A DNA stretch of 64,000 nucleotides from Neoarius graeffei (GCF_027579695.1 NC_083587.1:2808501-2872500), one strand, 5' to 3'. Numbered from the stretch's first letter, positions 49,850 to 63,378 are shown. The notes: a model not told the origin generated them from the letters alone. Made by a program: numbers and translations.

Positions 49850-51115
49850 TCCCATTCGCCAGACCTCCTTCCGGGTGCCTGCACGCCTGATCCCCGCCTT
49901 GAAGGACGAGGTCCAGTCCATGCTGGAGATGGGAGTCATCGTACCGTCCCGCAGCCAATGGTGCAGTCCCGTGGTTCTAGTCCCAAAGAAAGACGGAGGG
50001 CTGCGGTTCTGTGTGGACTTTGCAAAGCTTAACGCCATCTCCGCCTTCGACCCCTATCCGAGGCCGCGTGTGGACGAGCTGGTGGAGCGGCTTGGGAAGG
50101 CCATTTATCTGAGCACCCTTGATCTGTGTAAGGGTTATTGGCAGGTACCCTTAACACCCCAAGCTCAGGAGTTGACTGCTTTCCGCTAACCCACTGGCTT
50201 GTTCCAATTCACCACCATGCTGTTCGGCCTGCATGGAGCTGCGGCCACCTTTCAGCGGCTGATGGATCAGGTGCTGAGAGGGGCGGAGTCCTATGCCGCC
50301 GCCTACATCAACGATGTCGTGATTTACAGCACGTCATGGGCGGAGCACCTGCAACATCTGGCCGACGTCTTCCAGCGCATCCAGGCTGCCGGGTTGGTGG
50401 TTAACGCCAGCAAGTGCCAGCTCGCCAAGCCTGAGGTGTGCTACTTGGGTTACATCCTAGGTGGTGGTACCATCAAACCCCAGGTCTCCAAGGTGGAGGC
50501 CGTACACAGCTGTTTGCCACCCACAACAAAAAAGGGGGTGCGTTCCTTCTTGGGGTTAGTGGGGTGGTACAGGAGATTTATCCCGGATTTCTCCACTAGA
50601 GCCTCCCCACTAACCAATCTCACAAGAAAGTCCAGCCCTAACAAGCTTGTCTGGACGGAGGCGTGTGACAAGGCCTTTCAGGACCTAAAAGACAGTTTGT
50701 GTAACAGCCCCGTCCTGCAGAGCCCTGACTTTGACCTGCCCTTCACGGTCCAGACTGACGCCTCTGGATTGGGGCTGGGGGCCGTGTTGCTGCAGGGAGA
50801 GGGGGAAGATCGGCAGCCTGTCATTTACATTAGCCGTAAGCTTTTTCCACGGGAGACTAGGTATTCTACCGTGGAGAAAGAGTGTCTTGCCGTCAAGTGG
50901 GCACTGGACACTCTTAAGTATTATTTGATGGGCAAGGAATTTGTGCTGGAGACAGACCACCGGGCATTGCAATGGCTGGACAGGATGCGGGACAGTAATG
51001 CACACATAACCCGGTGGTACCTGTCTCTTCAACCCTACAAGTTCTCTGTGCTTTACAAACCTGGGAAATGTAACGTGACTGCAGACTTTTTGTCCCGCCT
51101 CTACGAGGAGGGCCA
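49850..51115 (+). pseudogene. reverse transcriptase and RNase H region of the Gmr1-like element
   Basis: RT motifs LVPKKDGGLRFCVDF, STLDLCKGYWQVPL and AAYINDVVIYS, then RNase H with VQTDASGLGLGAVLL, FVLETDHRALQWL and ADFLSRL at its end. The 3' LTR begins a few bases after. Confidence 0.9.
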
Positions 51116-51133
51116 AACATAAGTTGGGGGGTG

Positions 51134-52249
51134 TGTGATGATGCGACCCATGAGCGCACCATCACGGCATCTGCTATGACAGCCGCCATTGAAAGCATGT
51201 ACTGTTATTTTCTCCATTCAAACTTTTCCCGCATTATGATGGTTCATGGACTTTATAAACTGCAGTACGTGAGTTTTAACCCTTTTTATTGTGCATTGTG
51301 GTATTGTTAGTTAACATGGGTCGACACATGTTTAGCATAACAACCATTCACGCACATAGTATTAAAATACATTACATTCCACACATATCAACGTACACAC
51401 AAACAACTTAGAATCGACGCTTTGTCAATATGTTTTGTTTCTTTATTTATTGTGCCTAGTCATAACATGCAGCCTTAATGAGTACAAACGAGTGGTTTTT
51501 AAGTGTTTAAGAACACCAATCAATGTTCATTTGGCATTTAAAAAGCTCCATGTCTTACCGGTGGCAGTGCTTCCTGGTTGTGACAAAGGGTTGCGTGATG
51601 GTGCTGAGGATGTTTTTATTATGGGGCACGGTCATGTGTGCGCGTCCTCGCACCCTTGTGGTGACGGTTAAACGTGTAAGATATCTGAATAGTTGGTATT
51701 GGTGTACCTATATGTATATGTATTTGTGTATTTTTTGTAAGGCCTGAGAATATGTATTTCTTTATAGCGCTATTTTAAAATGTTTAAATTAGTTATTATT
51801 GAGTGCCTAACTAAAAACTCTCTTTGCTTTTTGGTTTAGGCAAGTGTATTGGCCAACTATAGGGAGGAGACAGGTATCACTTATAATGGTGATGTGTTCA
51901 GTTGTTGGGAGAGCCAGGTAGAGACAAGACCTGTGTTTATATTGCTCTGTCCTACACTCAGCTGTGTGAGTACATTGATTTGAATTGTGCTTTCTTGAGC
52001 CTTAGGCTAGCTTATCTTTTGTTTGTTTATTTTGGCTCCACGTAGCCGGTTTATTTTCTGTATGTTTGTAAATATTGTATAGTTATATTTTTCTGTATTT
52101 TTGTTTTGGTTTATTTTAGTTAGTTATTGGCCTCTGGCTCATTATCTTATCTGTGGTGTGCCAAAAATAAAAGGCAAAAACGTCATCTTTTGCCTCCTGC
52201 CGTATCTGTGTGTTAACTTCTAAGGCCCCCGACACCCTGCTCCATAACA
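51134..52249 (+). repeat. 3' LTR of the Gmr1-like element
   Basis: 1,116 bp, same length as the 5' LTR, with about three CpG-type differences between the copies. Confidence 0.95.
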
Positions 52250-52499
52250 AAAGGCCTCAATTACCTTCTTTATCACAGCGTCTTTCCCCTGAGCCGTCAT
52301 CAAGTCACTTTTGGAAAGTTGCTCTAATGAGTTCAGGTATAACTGGGATGGGAAAGCATATGCATCTGGAATGCAAGCAGGTGAGGCTCCCAACTGCTCC
52401 ACATATCTGGGCGAGGCAGTTGAAGATTCACCCAACTGCACCAATCGGCATATGGACTTAACTACACTTTCGGACATGTTATTCCATGCTTCAGCACTG

Positions 52500-53840
52500 G
52501 TCACATCTGGTGTGTTGCGAGACAACAGGTCTGCGTCTATGTTAGCCTTACCAGGCCTATATTGGACATCAAAGTCATACATAGCCAAAGCTGCGAGCCA
52601 CCTGTGACCTGTTGCATTCAGCTTAGCCGTGGTAAGCACATAAGTCAAAGGATTATTATCTGTGCAAACGGTAAACTTAGCCCCATAAAGGTAGTCGTGA
52701 AATTTATCAACGACTGCCCACTTAAGGGCAAGGAACTCCAGCTGATGCACAGGGTACTTTTGTTCTGGAGAGCTCAACTTCTGGCTGGCAAATGCCACTG
52801 GCCTCAATCCTTCTGGATGTTGCTGATATAGTATGGCACCGAGCCCCTTGAAACTTGCATCCATGTGCAGGACATATGGCTTGTTGGCATCTGCAAATGC
52901 CAGCACCGGGGCTTCAGTCAGACACTGAATGATTTGATGGAAGGCGTTTGTGCATGACTGATCCCATCTCTCGTTGAATGGCTCAGAGTCTTTGAAATAG
53001 GTCTTAGACTTGTCTAGGATCTGTTTCCTTCCTCCATGAGTGGGTGCATATCCTTTTGTCAGTTCAGTAAGGGGCCTTACGATGGAGGAATAGTTTGCTA
53101 TAAAGCGTCTATAATAGCCACAGAAACCTAGAAATGAGCGCAAGGACTTCAGGTCCATGGGCTTAGGCCACCTAGCAACCGCTTCTATCTTCTCAGGGTC
53201 TGTTGCGACACCCTCAGCTGACACTATGTGACCGACATACTTGACCCTGGGCTGACAGAATTGACACTTGTCAAGGGAGAGCTTTAGTCCTACCTCTTCT
53301 AACCTGTCTAACACCTTTAAGAGGCGTTCTTCATGCTCCTCCAATGAACGGCCAAAGACGATAAGATCGTCCAAATAAACTAATACTTGAAGGAGATTCA
53401 TATCCCCTATGGCCTTCTCCATGAGTCTTTGGAATGTGGCTGGAGCGCCAGTTATGCCCTGGGGCATTCTTTCAAACTGGAAGAACCCAAGGGGACAAAT
53501 GAAGGCGGTTTTTTCCTTGTCCTCTTCTGCCATGACTATCTGGTAGTATCCACTATGCAAATCGAGGACCGAAAACCATTTGCTCCCTGACAGGCAATCT
53601 AACGCATCATCTATGCGTGGGGTTGTGTACTGGTCTGGAATCGTACGGCTGTTTAGCGTCCGGTAGTCAATGCACATCCTAATTTGCCCATTCTTTTTTC
53701 GGGCTATCACTATGGGTGATGCATACTGGCTATGGGACTCCTTAATTATACCAGCTTTTAACAGCTCCTGCAAGTGTTTACACACGTCATCGATATCTGC
53801 TGGCGCCAGCCGCCTTGATCGTTCTCTAAAAGGCTTTGGA
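52500..53840 (-). pseudogene. reverse transcriptase and RNase H region of the outer element (fossil)
   Basis: RT motifs RMCIDYRTLNS, SVLDLHSGYYQI and LVYLDDLIVF, then FLGFCGYYRRFI, and RNase H with HMDASFKGLGAIL and VCTDNNPLTYV, ending in YRPGKANIDADLLSR. Canonical Ty3/gypsy YLDD box. Confidence 0.9.
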
Positions 53841-54599
53841 TCTGTCATTCAGATGTGGTGCTCAACATCCTTTGCCAGACCAACATCCCACTCATGTAGC
53901 GAAAATACTGTTGCTCTCTGACACAACTTTTGACGGAGCCGCTCCTTCCAATGGTGGGGGATAGGCGAGTCACTGAACTGGATCATTTGTGGGTCTAACT
54001 TCGTAGGAACAGTCCTCAAGTCAGGATCGGTCGTAGAAGCTGGCACGACTGGATCAGCATGGCATACTTGGCCTAGGACAGTCCCAGCTGGGAGAACGGT
54101 ATTCTTTAGAGACTCACTCTGGAGCATGACAGTGAAAGTGCCCTCCTCCACTGCAGTGGTTGGCACTACCATTGGCTGTAGCAACATCCCAGAGGGTAAG
54201 GGGTTGGTAGGCGATGCCTCGACCATCAACACATCATCCTCCAAAGGTCTCGTCAGCTCTATTTCACAAATGGCACAACATTCACCTCCAGGGGGAACAG
54301 TGAGGGAGCCTGGACCCATCCACTTCACCTGTCCAATTTCTTCCTCTTTTCCCTCAGTGGTATCTTTGTGCACAACAGAGTCTTTTGCTTTGATGCCAAG
54401 CGTCCGGGCAATATCCACTCCAGTGGTCTCTCTGCACAGCTGCATTAGTCTCTGAAACAAGTTTGCATTCGTGCCGAGGATCACAGGAGTCTGTTCAGGG
54501 CTCTGGGGACTGGGGCAAATCAGGGCTAGAACAGACAAAGTCTCATTGGTGCCAGCGACTTTCTCTGGAAACTCCATGTCCACCACTACATAGCCTAGA

Positions 54600-54850
54600 T
54601 AGGGATAACTTGTGTCGCTTAGACCCCATATTGCTAGCCCTGATACTGGCTGGATCGGGACATCAGGTAAGTGCCGTCTGTACCATCCCTCAAAGACAAT
54701 GGTGATTTGTGAGCCACTATCCAGGAGAGCATGACACTGTTGGCCATTTATTTTCACAGGAATAACCGAAGAAGGACCTATAAGTCCTGGTGGAATGTCT
54801 CTTTTCAATGTTACTGCAGCACTTCTCTTAGCAGAACATACTTTGTCACC
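54600..54850 (-). pseudogene. protease region of the outer element (fossil)
   Basis: Retropepsin-like CHALLDSGSQITIV followed by SGLAIWGLSDTSYPYLGYV, in the usual place between gag and RT. Confidence 0.8.
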
Positions 54851-54929
54851 GCTTTCGGGTGTTGGTCTGGAAGGTTCACTTTGCTTTGCTCTTTTCAGCG
54901 CTTGGATTAACTTCTGAATCACTTTGGTG

Positions 54930-56331
54930 GGATTGTCTGCATTACGGCACTTAGCCGAATAGTGATGATCTTCACCACAGCGATAGCAGAAGTTCCCATC
55001 AGAGGGGCCAGATGGCTGCTGTCTGCTCTCACTTGGTGCTGCCTAGTGTGCTCTACCCTAAGGGCTGTAGCAGGGGATTCAGAGACTTTTGACTTTTTAC
55101 TTTCCAGTTGCTTTTGCAGGCTTTTCACCTGTTTTCGCAGGGCAGCTATTTCACTCTCACATTCTGTCTCTGCAGCAGTTCTTTTTGTCAGTGATTCACA
55201 CTCTTTTCCATCTGCTAGTGTTTGGCTAGGAGCAGATTTCATAGAGGTGAACATTGACCTGAGTTCTTGCAGTTCAGCTCTCAGCTTCTGTATGTCCTCC
55301 CGACTTTCATCTGCATTAGGCTGGGCCTGCACACGCTTGACAGATGAGTTGAGCTTCGCTCTTGAAGACTCGTACTCTTCTTCACTTCGAATCTCACTAA
55401 GCAGCTCCAAGAAAGACGGAGGATTCCCTTTCCTTTCCCTGAGTTTGAGTTGCACTAACATCATATCAGAGTGGACAGCGCCCCTCAGAAGCTGTTCCAC
55501 TCGAGCACGATTGGCACGTTCTATTGGTAGACCCCCATGGCGAATTACCTTTGTCAAAGAGAGCTCTAAGCGTCTAAGAAAGTCAGACAAGTTTTCTTGA
55601 GGTTGCTGCTGTAGTAACCTAAAAGCAAAATATAGGTCTTCGCCCGTCTCTGCAGATCCAAAAGCACTTTCAATAGCTTCTAAGCACTGCATAGGACTAA
55701 CATCGGAATCAGCGGCTCTAACAGCCTTAACCACAGCTAACGCTGGCCCTTTCAGACTCTCCATTATACACCTTCGCTTCTCCTTTAAGGAACAGTCGCT
55801 TTCATCTACCATCAGATGCGCATGCTCAATCCAATGCTCATATGACTCCTCCCCGGTTGGGGTCGGCACAGTCCCAGAGAATATTCTCAAACGTCGATAA
55901 CTAGAATTCTCGTTTGAGGGTTTTGCCATTTTAGACAACAAGTCACCCTCTGCACGAATAAGGGTGTCAGCAGAGGCACTCGGTGGAGTCTCAGGAAAAT
56001 CACCTTCCTCTCCAAGGCTTTCAGACGAGATAACAATTCTCCACTTGTCCTCTTGCCCACTTGGCGATAGTTCTGAAGGCACTTTAGTGGGGTCCACCTT
56101 CTCTTTGCATTCGCAAAGCACGGAGAAATGCTGCCTCTTCAAGCTGAGTGTTCGTCCTCTCACCCGCACTCGGCCGAGTGCTTTGATAGAGCCCAAGGTT
56201 TCTTCAATTTCGGTATTATTAGTTTCTCTAGGAATAAGCACCATAAGGGCATGGGCCTCATCCAACTCTTCCTTTTTGCACCATTCTTTGAGCTCTTTCA
56301 CTAATTCTACAGTGCTACTCTGAGGTTCCAT
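54930..56331 (-). pseudogene. PNMA-like gag region of the outer element (fossil)
   Basis: The N-terminal 90 residues (LKEWCKKEELDEAHALMV, GIPxxxxEIEETL-like IPRETNNTEIEETL) resemble the RNA-recognition-like start of PNMA and MOAP1. Residues about 150-330 resemble the PNMA capsid: RLRIFSGTVPTPTGEESYEH, KRRCIMESLKGPALAVVKAV, QCLEAIESAFGSAETGEDLY and NRARVEQLLRGAVHSD. A predicted coiled coil and a zinc knuckle (FCYRCGEDHHYSAKC) follow. PNMA genes are known to derive from Gypsy-12-like gag genes. Confidence 0.88.
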
Positions 56332-57647
56332 TTTATTTTGAGCTTTAAGTCAAAGTAGTAAAACTATCTAAAATGCAAATTAAATGTATAGGCTAATGTT
56401 AGCAGTATGAAAATTGCTTAAATGTCAGTGTTATTTACCTAATTACATTAATCTCAGTCTGAATCCCAGATGAGCCCCCATTTTATGCAGAGCCCCCTAG
56501 CGTGTCTAGCCGTCTCTGGAGTGCGCTCCCCGAATTCTTTTGAATGCGAGAGATCTCTCTCTCAGGTTTTAATTAATGTTCGAAAGTAACACTGACTGCA
56601 CTAAACCTTTAAATACTTACAGAATAATAATACTATTATACTTTATCCTACTAACTAAAAATACTGTTTCAATAGTGTGACCACTACTTTTGATTCTTAC
56701 TATGCACTTGGCTTAGTATCTTTAACCATCACCACATTTACCATCAATGAGAATGAAAAGCAATAAACAACATTTCAGTTTAACTATTTACTGAAAAAAT
56801 ATCTTATTTACATAGTTACAAAACAATATCAAAGGTTTATAAATGAAATTAAATAAGTTCTCATTTCTGTTATTGAGAATATAAAACTTAAACCCAAAAC
56901 TGTGGCCTATAGCCCATCAATGACCAGTATTTCCCATAAACTTAAAATATTTCAATGACCAATGTTTTAAATGAACTTAAAATATGTGAGTGACCAGTAT
57001 TTCAGATGACCCCTTGTCTTTTCTAATGACAAGTAACATTTACACTACACCTCATATCCTAAAGCCGGCATATAGCTAAATACTTATAACCTTAACACAA
57101 AGTAAAAGAAGTAAAGGGTACCCAATGACTTGTGAGACAATCGTTGCAGGCCTGTGTTGCTCGAGATTTGTAGTAGCCAAACAAAATGGCTGCTTCGCGC
57201 TGCAAGCGCCAGAAGAAAAAAAAAACTCACGTGTAGGCGGTCTCCTCAGTTTCACACGCTGGGTTAGCGAGATGAAGTGGGGATGTCCTCGCGAAAATCC
57301 ACTGTAGTGTCAGGTCGATTCGGGAACGGGGCTTTAAGAGTGGTCATGTTGACCTCTCATTAGCAAACCTCGGAAACTCTCCACCAAGGCACAACGCTGC
57401 GTCGATCAGATGAGCAGGCGGCAGTGTCCAGCATCCATCTCCCACAAGTTTGACAGTTCACATATGCAGCACTATCGATTAACGTTGTAACACAGTAATA
57501 AGATTCACTGTCCGTGCATCTACTTACAAGGTCACTAAACATACACTTTTACACCATTACAGGCTAACTTTCTCGGCACAACTCCAACATGGTAACTATG
57601 GGTGGTAAAAGAGAGCAACTGGACTTGCTTGAAAATTCTTGAAGACG

Positions 57648-57677
57648 TTTCACCTCTCATCCGAAAGGCTTCTTCAG
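57648..57677 (-). ncRNA. hammerhead-ribozyme-like core, copy 3
   Basis: CTGAAGA, stem candidate GCCT...AGGT, then GAAAC and GTC on the minus strand, in the left arm of the Penelope insertion. Tentative, as for the copies in the left LTR. Confidence 0.4.
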
Positions 57678-57735
57678 TTCTGTCTGACTGGTAGGGAGTA
57701 TCAGGTATTTATCCTCTCATGGATGAAAAGCTCAT

Positions 57736-58311
57736 CTAAGGTGTCGTTGAGTCATCCTGTTGGCGTGGGTCACTGGGGGCTGAATGTGAATGGCCTGGAG
57801 AGTCGTTAGGGTGATCAATGGATTGCCCGTTAAGGTGATTAATGGAATGCTGATTCTCTCTGTCCTCCTGTGAGCCACTGAAAACAGCTGGGTTTTGGTG
57901 TGCATTCAGTTGTCTGGGAAGTGTGCCAAGGACTGCATTGTAGGTGGCTGATAAATTATGTCTTAGACCCCCACCTCTGTTCAGTGATGGCCGTTCCAGG
58001 TTGACAAAAATGGCTTCTTTAACTCCTCGCTCATACCAACGATCCTCTCTGGCTAAAATGCGTACGTTGGAATCCTGAAATGAGTGTCCTTTGTTGTTAA
58101 GATGAAGGTAGACAGCAGAGTCCTGGCCTGAGGAACTGGCTCTCCTGTGTTGAGCCATACGCCTGTGAAGCGGTTGCTTGGTTTCACCAATATACGAGTC
58201 CGTGCATTGCTCACTGCACTGAATTGCATACACCACGTTGTCCTGTTTGTGTCTGGGTATTCTGTCCTTAGGGTGGACCAATTTCTGCTTCAGGGCACAC
58301 TTCCTTGGCAC
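57736..58311 (-). CDS. GIY-YIG endonuclease domain of a Penelope-like element, partial
   Basis: Open frame of 191 codons. Residues about 22-120 form a GIY-YIG nuclease: VVYAIQCSEQCTDSYIGETK (the YAI...YIG pair), LHRRMAQHRR with the catalytic Arg, GHSFQDSNVRILAREDRWYE with the downstream His/Glu region, and KEAIFVNLERPSLNRGGGL with the conserved Glu and Asn. The C-terminal 70 residues are low-complexity, rich in Asn, Asp, Ser and His. In Penelope elements this domain follows reverse transcriptase and nicks target DNA. The N-terminal RT part is absent, and the first Met is probably internal. Confidence 0.85.
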   Translation of the reverse strand: MPRKCALKQKLVHPKDRIPRHKQDNVVYAIQCSEQCTDSYIGETKQPLHRRMAQHRRASSSGQDSAVYLHLNNKGHSFQDSNVRILAREDRWYERGVKEAIFVNLERPSLNRGGGLRHNLSATYNAVLGTLPRQLNAHQNPAVFSGSQEDRENQHSINHLNGQSIDHPNDSPGHSHSAPSDPRQQDDSTTP

Positions 58312-58556
58312 ACTTCCCAGACAACTGAATGCACACCAAAACCCAGCTGTTTTCAGTGGCTCACAGGAGGACAGAGAGAATCAGCATTCCATTGATCACC
58401 TTAACGGGCAATCCATTGATCACCCTAAAGACTCTCGAGGCCATTCACATTCAGCCCCCAGTGACCCACGCCAACAGGATGACTCAACGACACCTTAGAT
58501 GAGCTTTTCATCCATGAGAGGATAAATACCTGATACTCCCTACCAGCCAGACAGAA

Positions 58557-58586
58557 CTGAAGAAGCCTTTCGGATGAGAGGTGAAA
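58557..58586 (+). ncRNA. hammerhead-ribozyme-like core, copy 4
   Basis: Plus-strand counterpart of 57648-57677 in the inverted right arm: CTGAAGA ... GAAACGTC. Confidence 0.4.
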
Positions 58587-58947
58587 CGTCTTCAAGAATT
58601 TTCAAGCAAGTCCAGTTGCTCTCTTTTACCACCCATAGTTACTATGACCTGGATGACTGAGAATATTCACAGACAACTCCAACATGGGATCTCCTCCTTT
58701 CTCCCCTTCTTCTCCCGTCTTCCGGAACCTCGTGTCGAGATTCTACTTCCTCCCTCACCTTGCCCTTTCACCTCTTATGTCACTGAACCATTACAAGGAA
58801 AATGAATTATACCAAAAACAATATGAATTTTAACAGAAATTATTCTAAAAGATTTTTAACACTTAGTAAACACTTTTTTTTTTCATGAAATTAACACAAA
58901 CAAAAAACAATGAATTCAGATTGTACCCAAAATCCCATAGGGTTACA

Positions 58948-60860
<1,913 letters not shown>

Positions 60861-61073
60861 TGTCTGTATTCACCAAACCAAAACCATCTTTTTTATGCAC
60901 ACTAACGAGTTAATGAATCAGCTGAAAATGAATGAATCTAAAACAGATTTTTATTACTTACACCACATGAAATAATCTCATTACTGTATGTGAAATTAAA
61001 CAATGTATGATAATACATTAATAATAATATGAAAATCTGTTATCCTGAGTCAGAAAACAACAGTTGTTTTTCC

Positions 61074-61076
<3 letters not shown>

Positions 61077-61120
<44 letters not shown>

Positions 61121-61360
61121 AATGAGTGAAGCACTGTAGCTAAATGTGCACACACTGAAATACTGGATTGCTCATTTTGTGGTCGGGTATCTGTGGCAAT
61201 TATCACATACTGTATATAAAAAGAAACATAGGAACAGTTGAAGAACAATGTGCTTAATTCAACAATTGTGTGTGTGTGTGTGTGGGTGGGTGTGTGTGTG
61301 GGTGGGTGTGTGTGAGAGAGTGTGTGTGTGTGAGATAGAGAGAGAGAGAGAGAGAGAGAG
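61077..61360 (+). repeat. (TG)n, (GGGTG)n and (GA)n simple repeats
   Basis: A (TG)20 run at 61077-61118 and a mixed TG/GGTG/GA run at 61266-61360, inside the hAT element's 3' non-coding part. Confidence 0.92.
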
Positions 61361-61423
61361 CAATGTGAAAAACAATGTGAGCCTACAGTAACAAAGCATC
61401 AGAATATCTTGAGTTGTGAGCCA

Positions 61424-61818
61424 TTACCAGTGGCCATTACACTTGCAAAAAACCAAACTAGTTAAAACCCTTGCACTGAGTTGCGACCGATGGGGTCTCA
61501 TGATCACACCACCATGGCTAAACACACGTTCAACCGGGGCACTGGATGCAGGGATATGCAACAGTCTTACCACAACCTTGAAGAGAGAAGGAAGGGTGTG
61601 CCTGTTCAGTGCCCAGAAGTGGAGACAGTCCTGTCCACTACAAATGTCCAGGAAGTGTGTGAGCTGCATATGAGGTGTTGACGCAGAGTCCTTCTTTTGT
61701 CTCTTGTTCTGGTAGGATGCAAAGAGGCTTGACTGCGGCTCTGTCGCCTGGGCCTCTTCTTCCTCTTCTATGCGTGGGTTCGTTGGAGTGACTTTCACTG
61801 CTTCTTCCAGAATCAAGT
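61424..61818 (-). CDS. hAT transposase, last exon (hATC dimerisation domain)
   Basis: Starts after the acceptor TTTTGCTCAAG and continues the frame of the upstream exon (a split GAC codon gives KMIKDLILEE). After an acidic Glu-rich linker the hATC domain is visible: LHIPASSAPVERVFSHGG and MRPHRSQLSARVL, the dimerisation core of hAT transposases. It ends at a stop after KCNGHW. The intron is 119 bases and has a donor GTATGT. The frame is intact here. Confidence 0.85.
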
Positions 61819-61937
61819 CTTGAGCAAAAGCAAAAACAATATCACTCAATCACCAAGTAATATGATAATGTATATACCACAATATTTTTTATATATGGAT
61901 TAACTTGATATGTATTTACAATAAAGCTGTAACATAC

Positions 61938-63378
61938 CTTTGATCATCTTTGACACCTCCTCCTTAGTGTTGTCAGGGACCAAAACATCATGTATGACCC
62001 ACATGCTGCCAAACGAAGGATCCAGCATGGCTGCCTTCAGATACAGTGGGTCAGAGAAGGGCAATGGCTGGCAATCAGATGATGAGTTTTCTGCCATCTT
62101 CACATTTACGAAAATCCCCTTGAACCTCCTTTGAAGAGATGTCTGTAAGGTTTTGATGAAGGCCCCCAAGTAGCACATAGTGCCTTTTAAGTTTTCCAGA
62201 TGGTGGTTGAGGGAGAGGACACAGGGGACCACTGCACTTATGGTTACCACTTTTTCACCTTGAGTGAGGTCAGTGGCTTCGACAAAAGGCTCAAGCACAT
62301 GCACCAACTCTTGGATTTGACTCCATTCTCTTGATGTGAATGCTATCTCTTTGTGGCCAGACTCTTGTAGAATGGCGGTGAGCTTTGTGGCGTCACATTT
62401 CAGTACCGCTTTCAACTGCGTAAGTGTTGAGTTCCAACGCGTGACAACAGAGGAAGGGATGCCAGATTGCCCAAACTCTCTCTCAAAAATGTCCTTGAAG
62501 GAAGTGCTGCTGTGGAGTAAATTGCTCAGCTTGCAGGCCTTTGCAAGAGCTGCATTAGCTATTTTTGTGTCTTTTAAGCCATCCCCGACAACTAACTGCA
62601 ACGTGTGGGCAAAACACTGCTGTCTTGTCTGAGATTTATCTTGGAGAAAACCATCCACCCTCTCTTGGTCTTCGACTGGCAAGTCAGTCCACAAGTTGTT
62701 GTCCTCAACTCCTTCATCTTCGTCATCCTCTTCATCTCCATGTTGTGGAAAACAAGTGCTGAATGCTTTTCTCATATTTGCAGCATTATCGCATATGATG
62801 TGCAATAGCTTCCTTTTGATTTGGTACTCGTCACAAATTTGCTCAAATTCCTCACATATTCTTTCCCCTGTATGGGAACCGCTGAACCTATTACAAGCCA
62901 GCAAAGCAGATTTCAGGACTAGTCCACCTTCTCCAATATCCAACCAGTGAGCAGTAACTCCTAGGAAGCCCCGCATTTTCCGATCTGACCATATGTCAAC
63001 TGTGACTGACAGATTTTCAGCATTTGCAAGACTGTTCTTTAGTTTTGTCTGCTTTTCCAGCACTACATCATCCAGTTTTGAAGTAAGAGTTCTTCGGCTT
63101 ACAGGGTTGTACCTTGTGTCAACAATAGACATGAAGCGCCGGAAACTTGGGTGTTCTATGATGGACAATGGTAAGTTGCAATCAATAACCAGGTCTGAAA
63201 GTATTGAACGTGTGATGGCGTTCTGCTGGGGATGGCTAGAAGTGTAGTGTTGCTTGTTACTTGTGATGAACTGGGAGATTGGTGGCTGACTTGAGTCTGT
63301 CGTTGGAGCTGCTTTTGAGCGAAGGTACTCTTCATATCTAAACATTTTGTCAGGATGGAACATAGGAACGTAACACAT
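61938..63378 (-). CDS. hAT transposase, main exon (ZBED-like)
   Basis: Open for about 480 codons up to the donor AAAG/GTATGT at 61937. Catalytic RNase-H-like core with an inserted helical domain: SVTVDIWSDRKMRGFLG holds the first catalytic Asp, HIICDNAANMRKAF the second, CFAHTLQLVVGDGL is the C..H motif after it, and SSVVTRWNSTLTQL is the conserved RWNST segment. Resembles ZBED4/ZBED1-type proteins. The first residues keep only an HPDK remnant of the BED finger end, and an in-frame stop lies 15 bases before the Met, so the BED exon is either further upstream or lost. Together with the last exon this could be a near-complete transposase. Confidence 0.88.

Larger units (their letters stand above)
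45396..52249 (+). mobile_element. Gmr1-like Ty3/gypsy element with SCAN-like gag (inner element)
   Basis: Bounded by 1,116-bp LTRs (45396-46511 and 51134-52249) that I find different at only about three positions, all at CpG sites, so the insertion is very young. Flanks CAAGG and AAAGG fit a 5-bp duplication. A primer site TGGTGTCAGAAGTGGG follows the 5' LTR. The order is gag, protease, integrase, then RT and RNase H. Integrase upstream of RT is the diagnostic oddity of Gmr1-like gypsy elements. Gag contains the segment ancestral to the vertebrate SCAN domain. It looks nearly whole, with perhaps two breaks. It interrupts pol of the outer element between RNase H and integrase. Confidence 0.93.
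57593..58674 (-). mobile_element. Penelope-like element copy with inverted arms
   Basis: Inserted in the right LTR with a clean 13-bp duplication AACTCCAACATGG (57580-57592 and 58675-58687). The minus strand carries the GIY-YIG endonuclease end of a Penelope protein and its 3' end. The right part (58300-58640) repeats the same 3' end in opposite orientation, giving arms of about 340 bp. Such inverted partial copies are typical of Penelope insertions. The reverse transcriptase part is missing. Confidence 0.85.
56486..58947 (-). repeat. 5' LTR of the outer element (right copy)
   Basis: Pairs with 41265-43478. Its minus-strand end CTCTGCA is followed at once by the primer binding site. It carries a 1,082-bp Penelope insertion (57593-58674). 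Confidence 0.88.

Noticed and set aside
54930-56331. Domesticated PNMA-like host gene
   Set aside because: It is followed by protease and RT of the same element, lies between two LTRs with a primer site, and has LTR copies only about 2% apart; nothing suggests host use.
57736-58311. Host GIY-YIG nuclease (SLX1-like)
   Set aside because: The flanking inverted arms, target duplication and tail sequence are those of a Penelope-like element, and the finger/PHD domain of SLX1 is absent.
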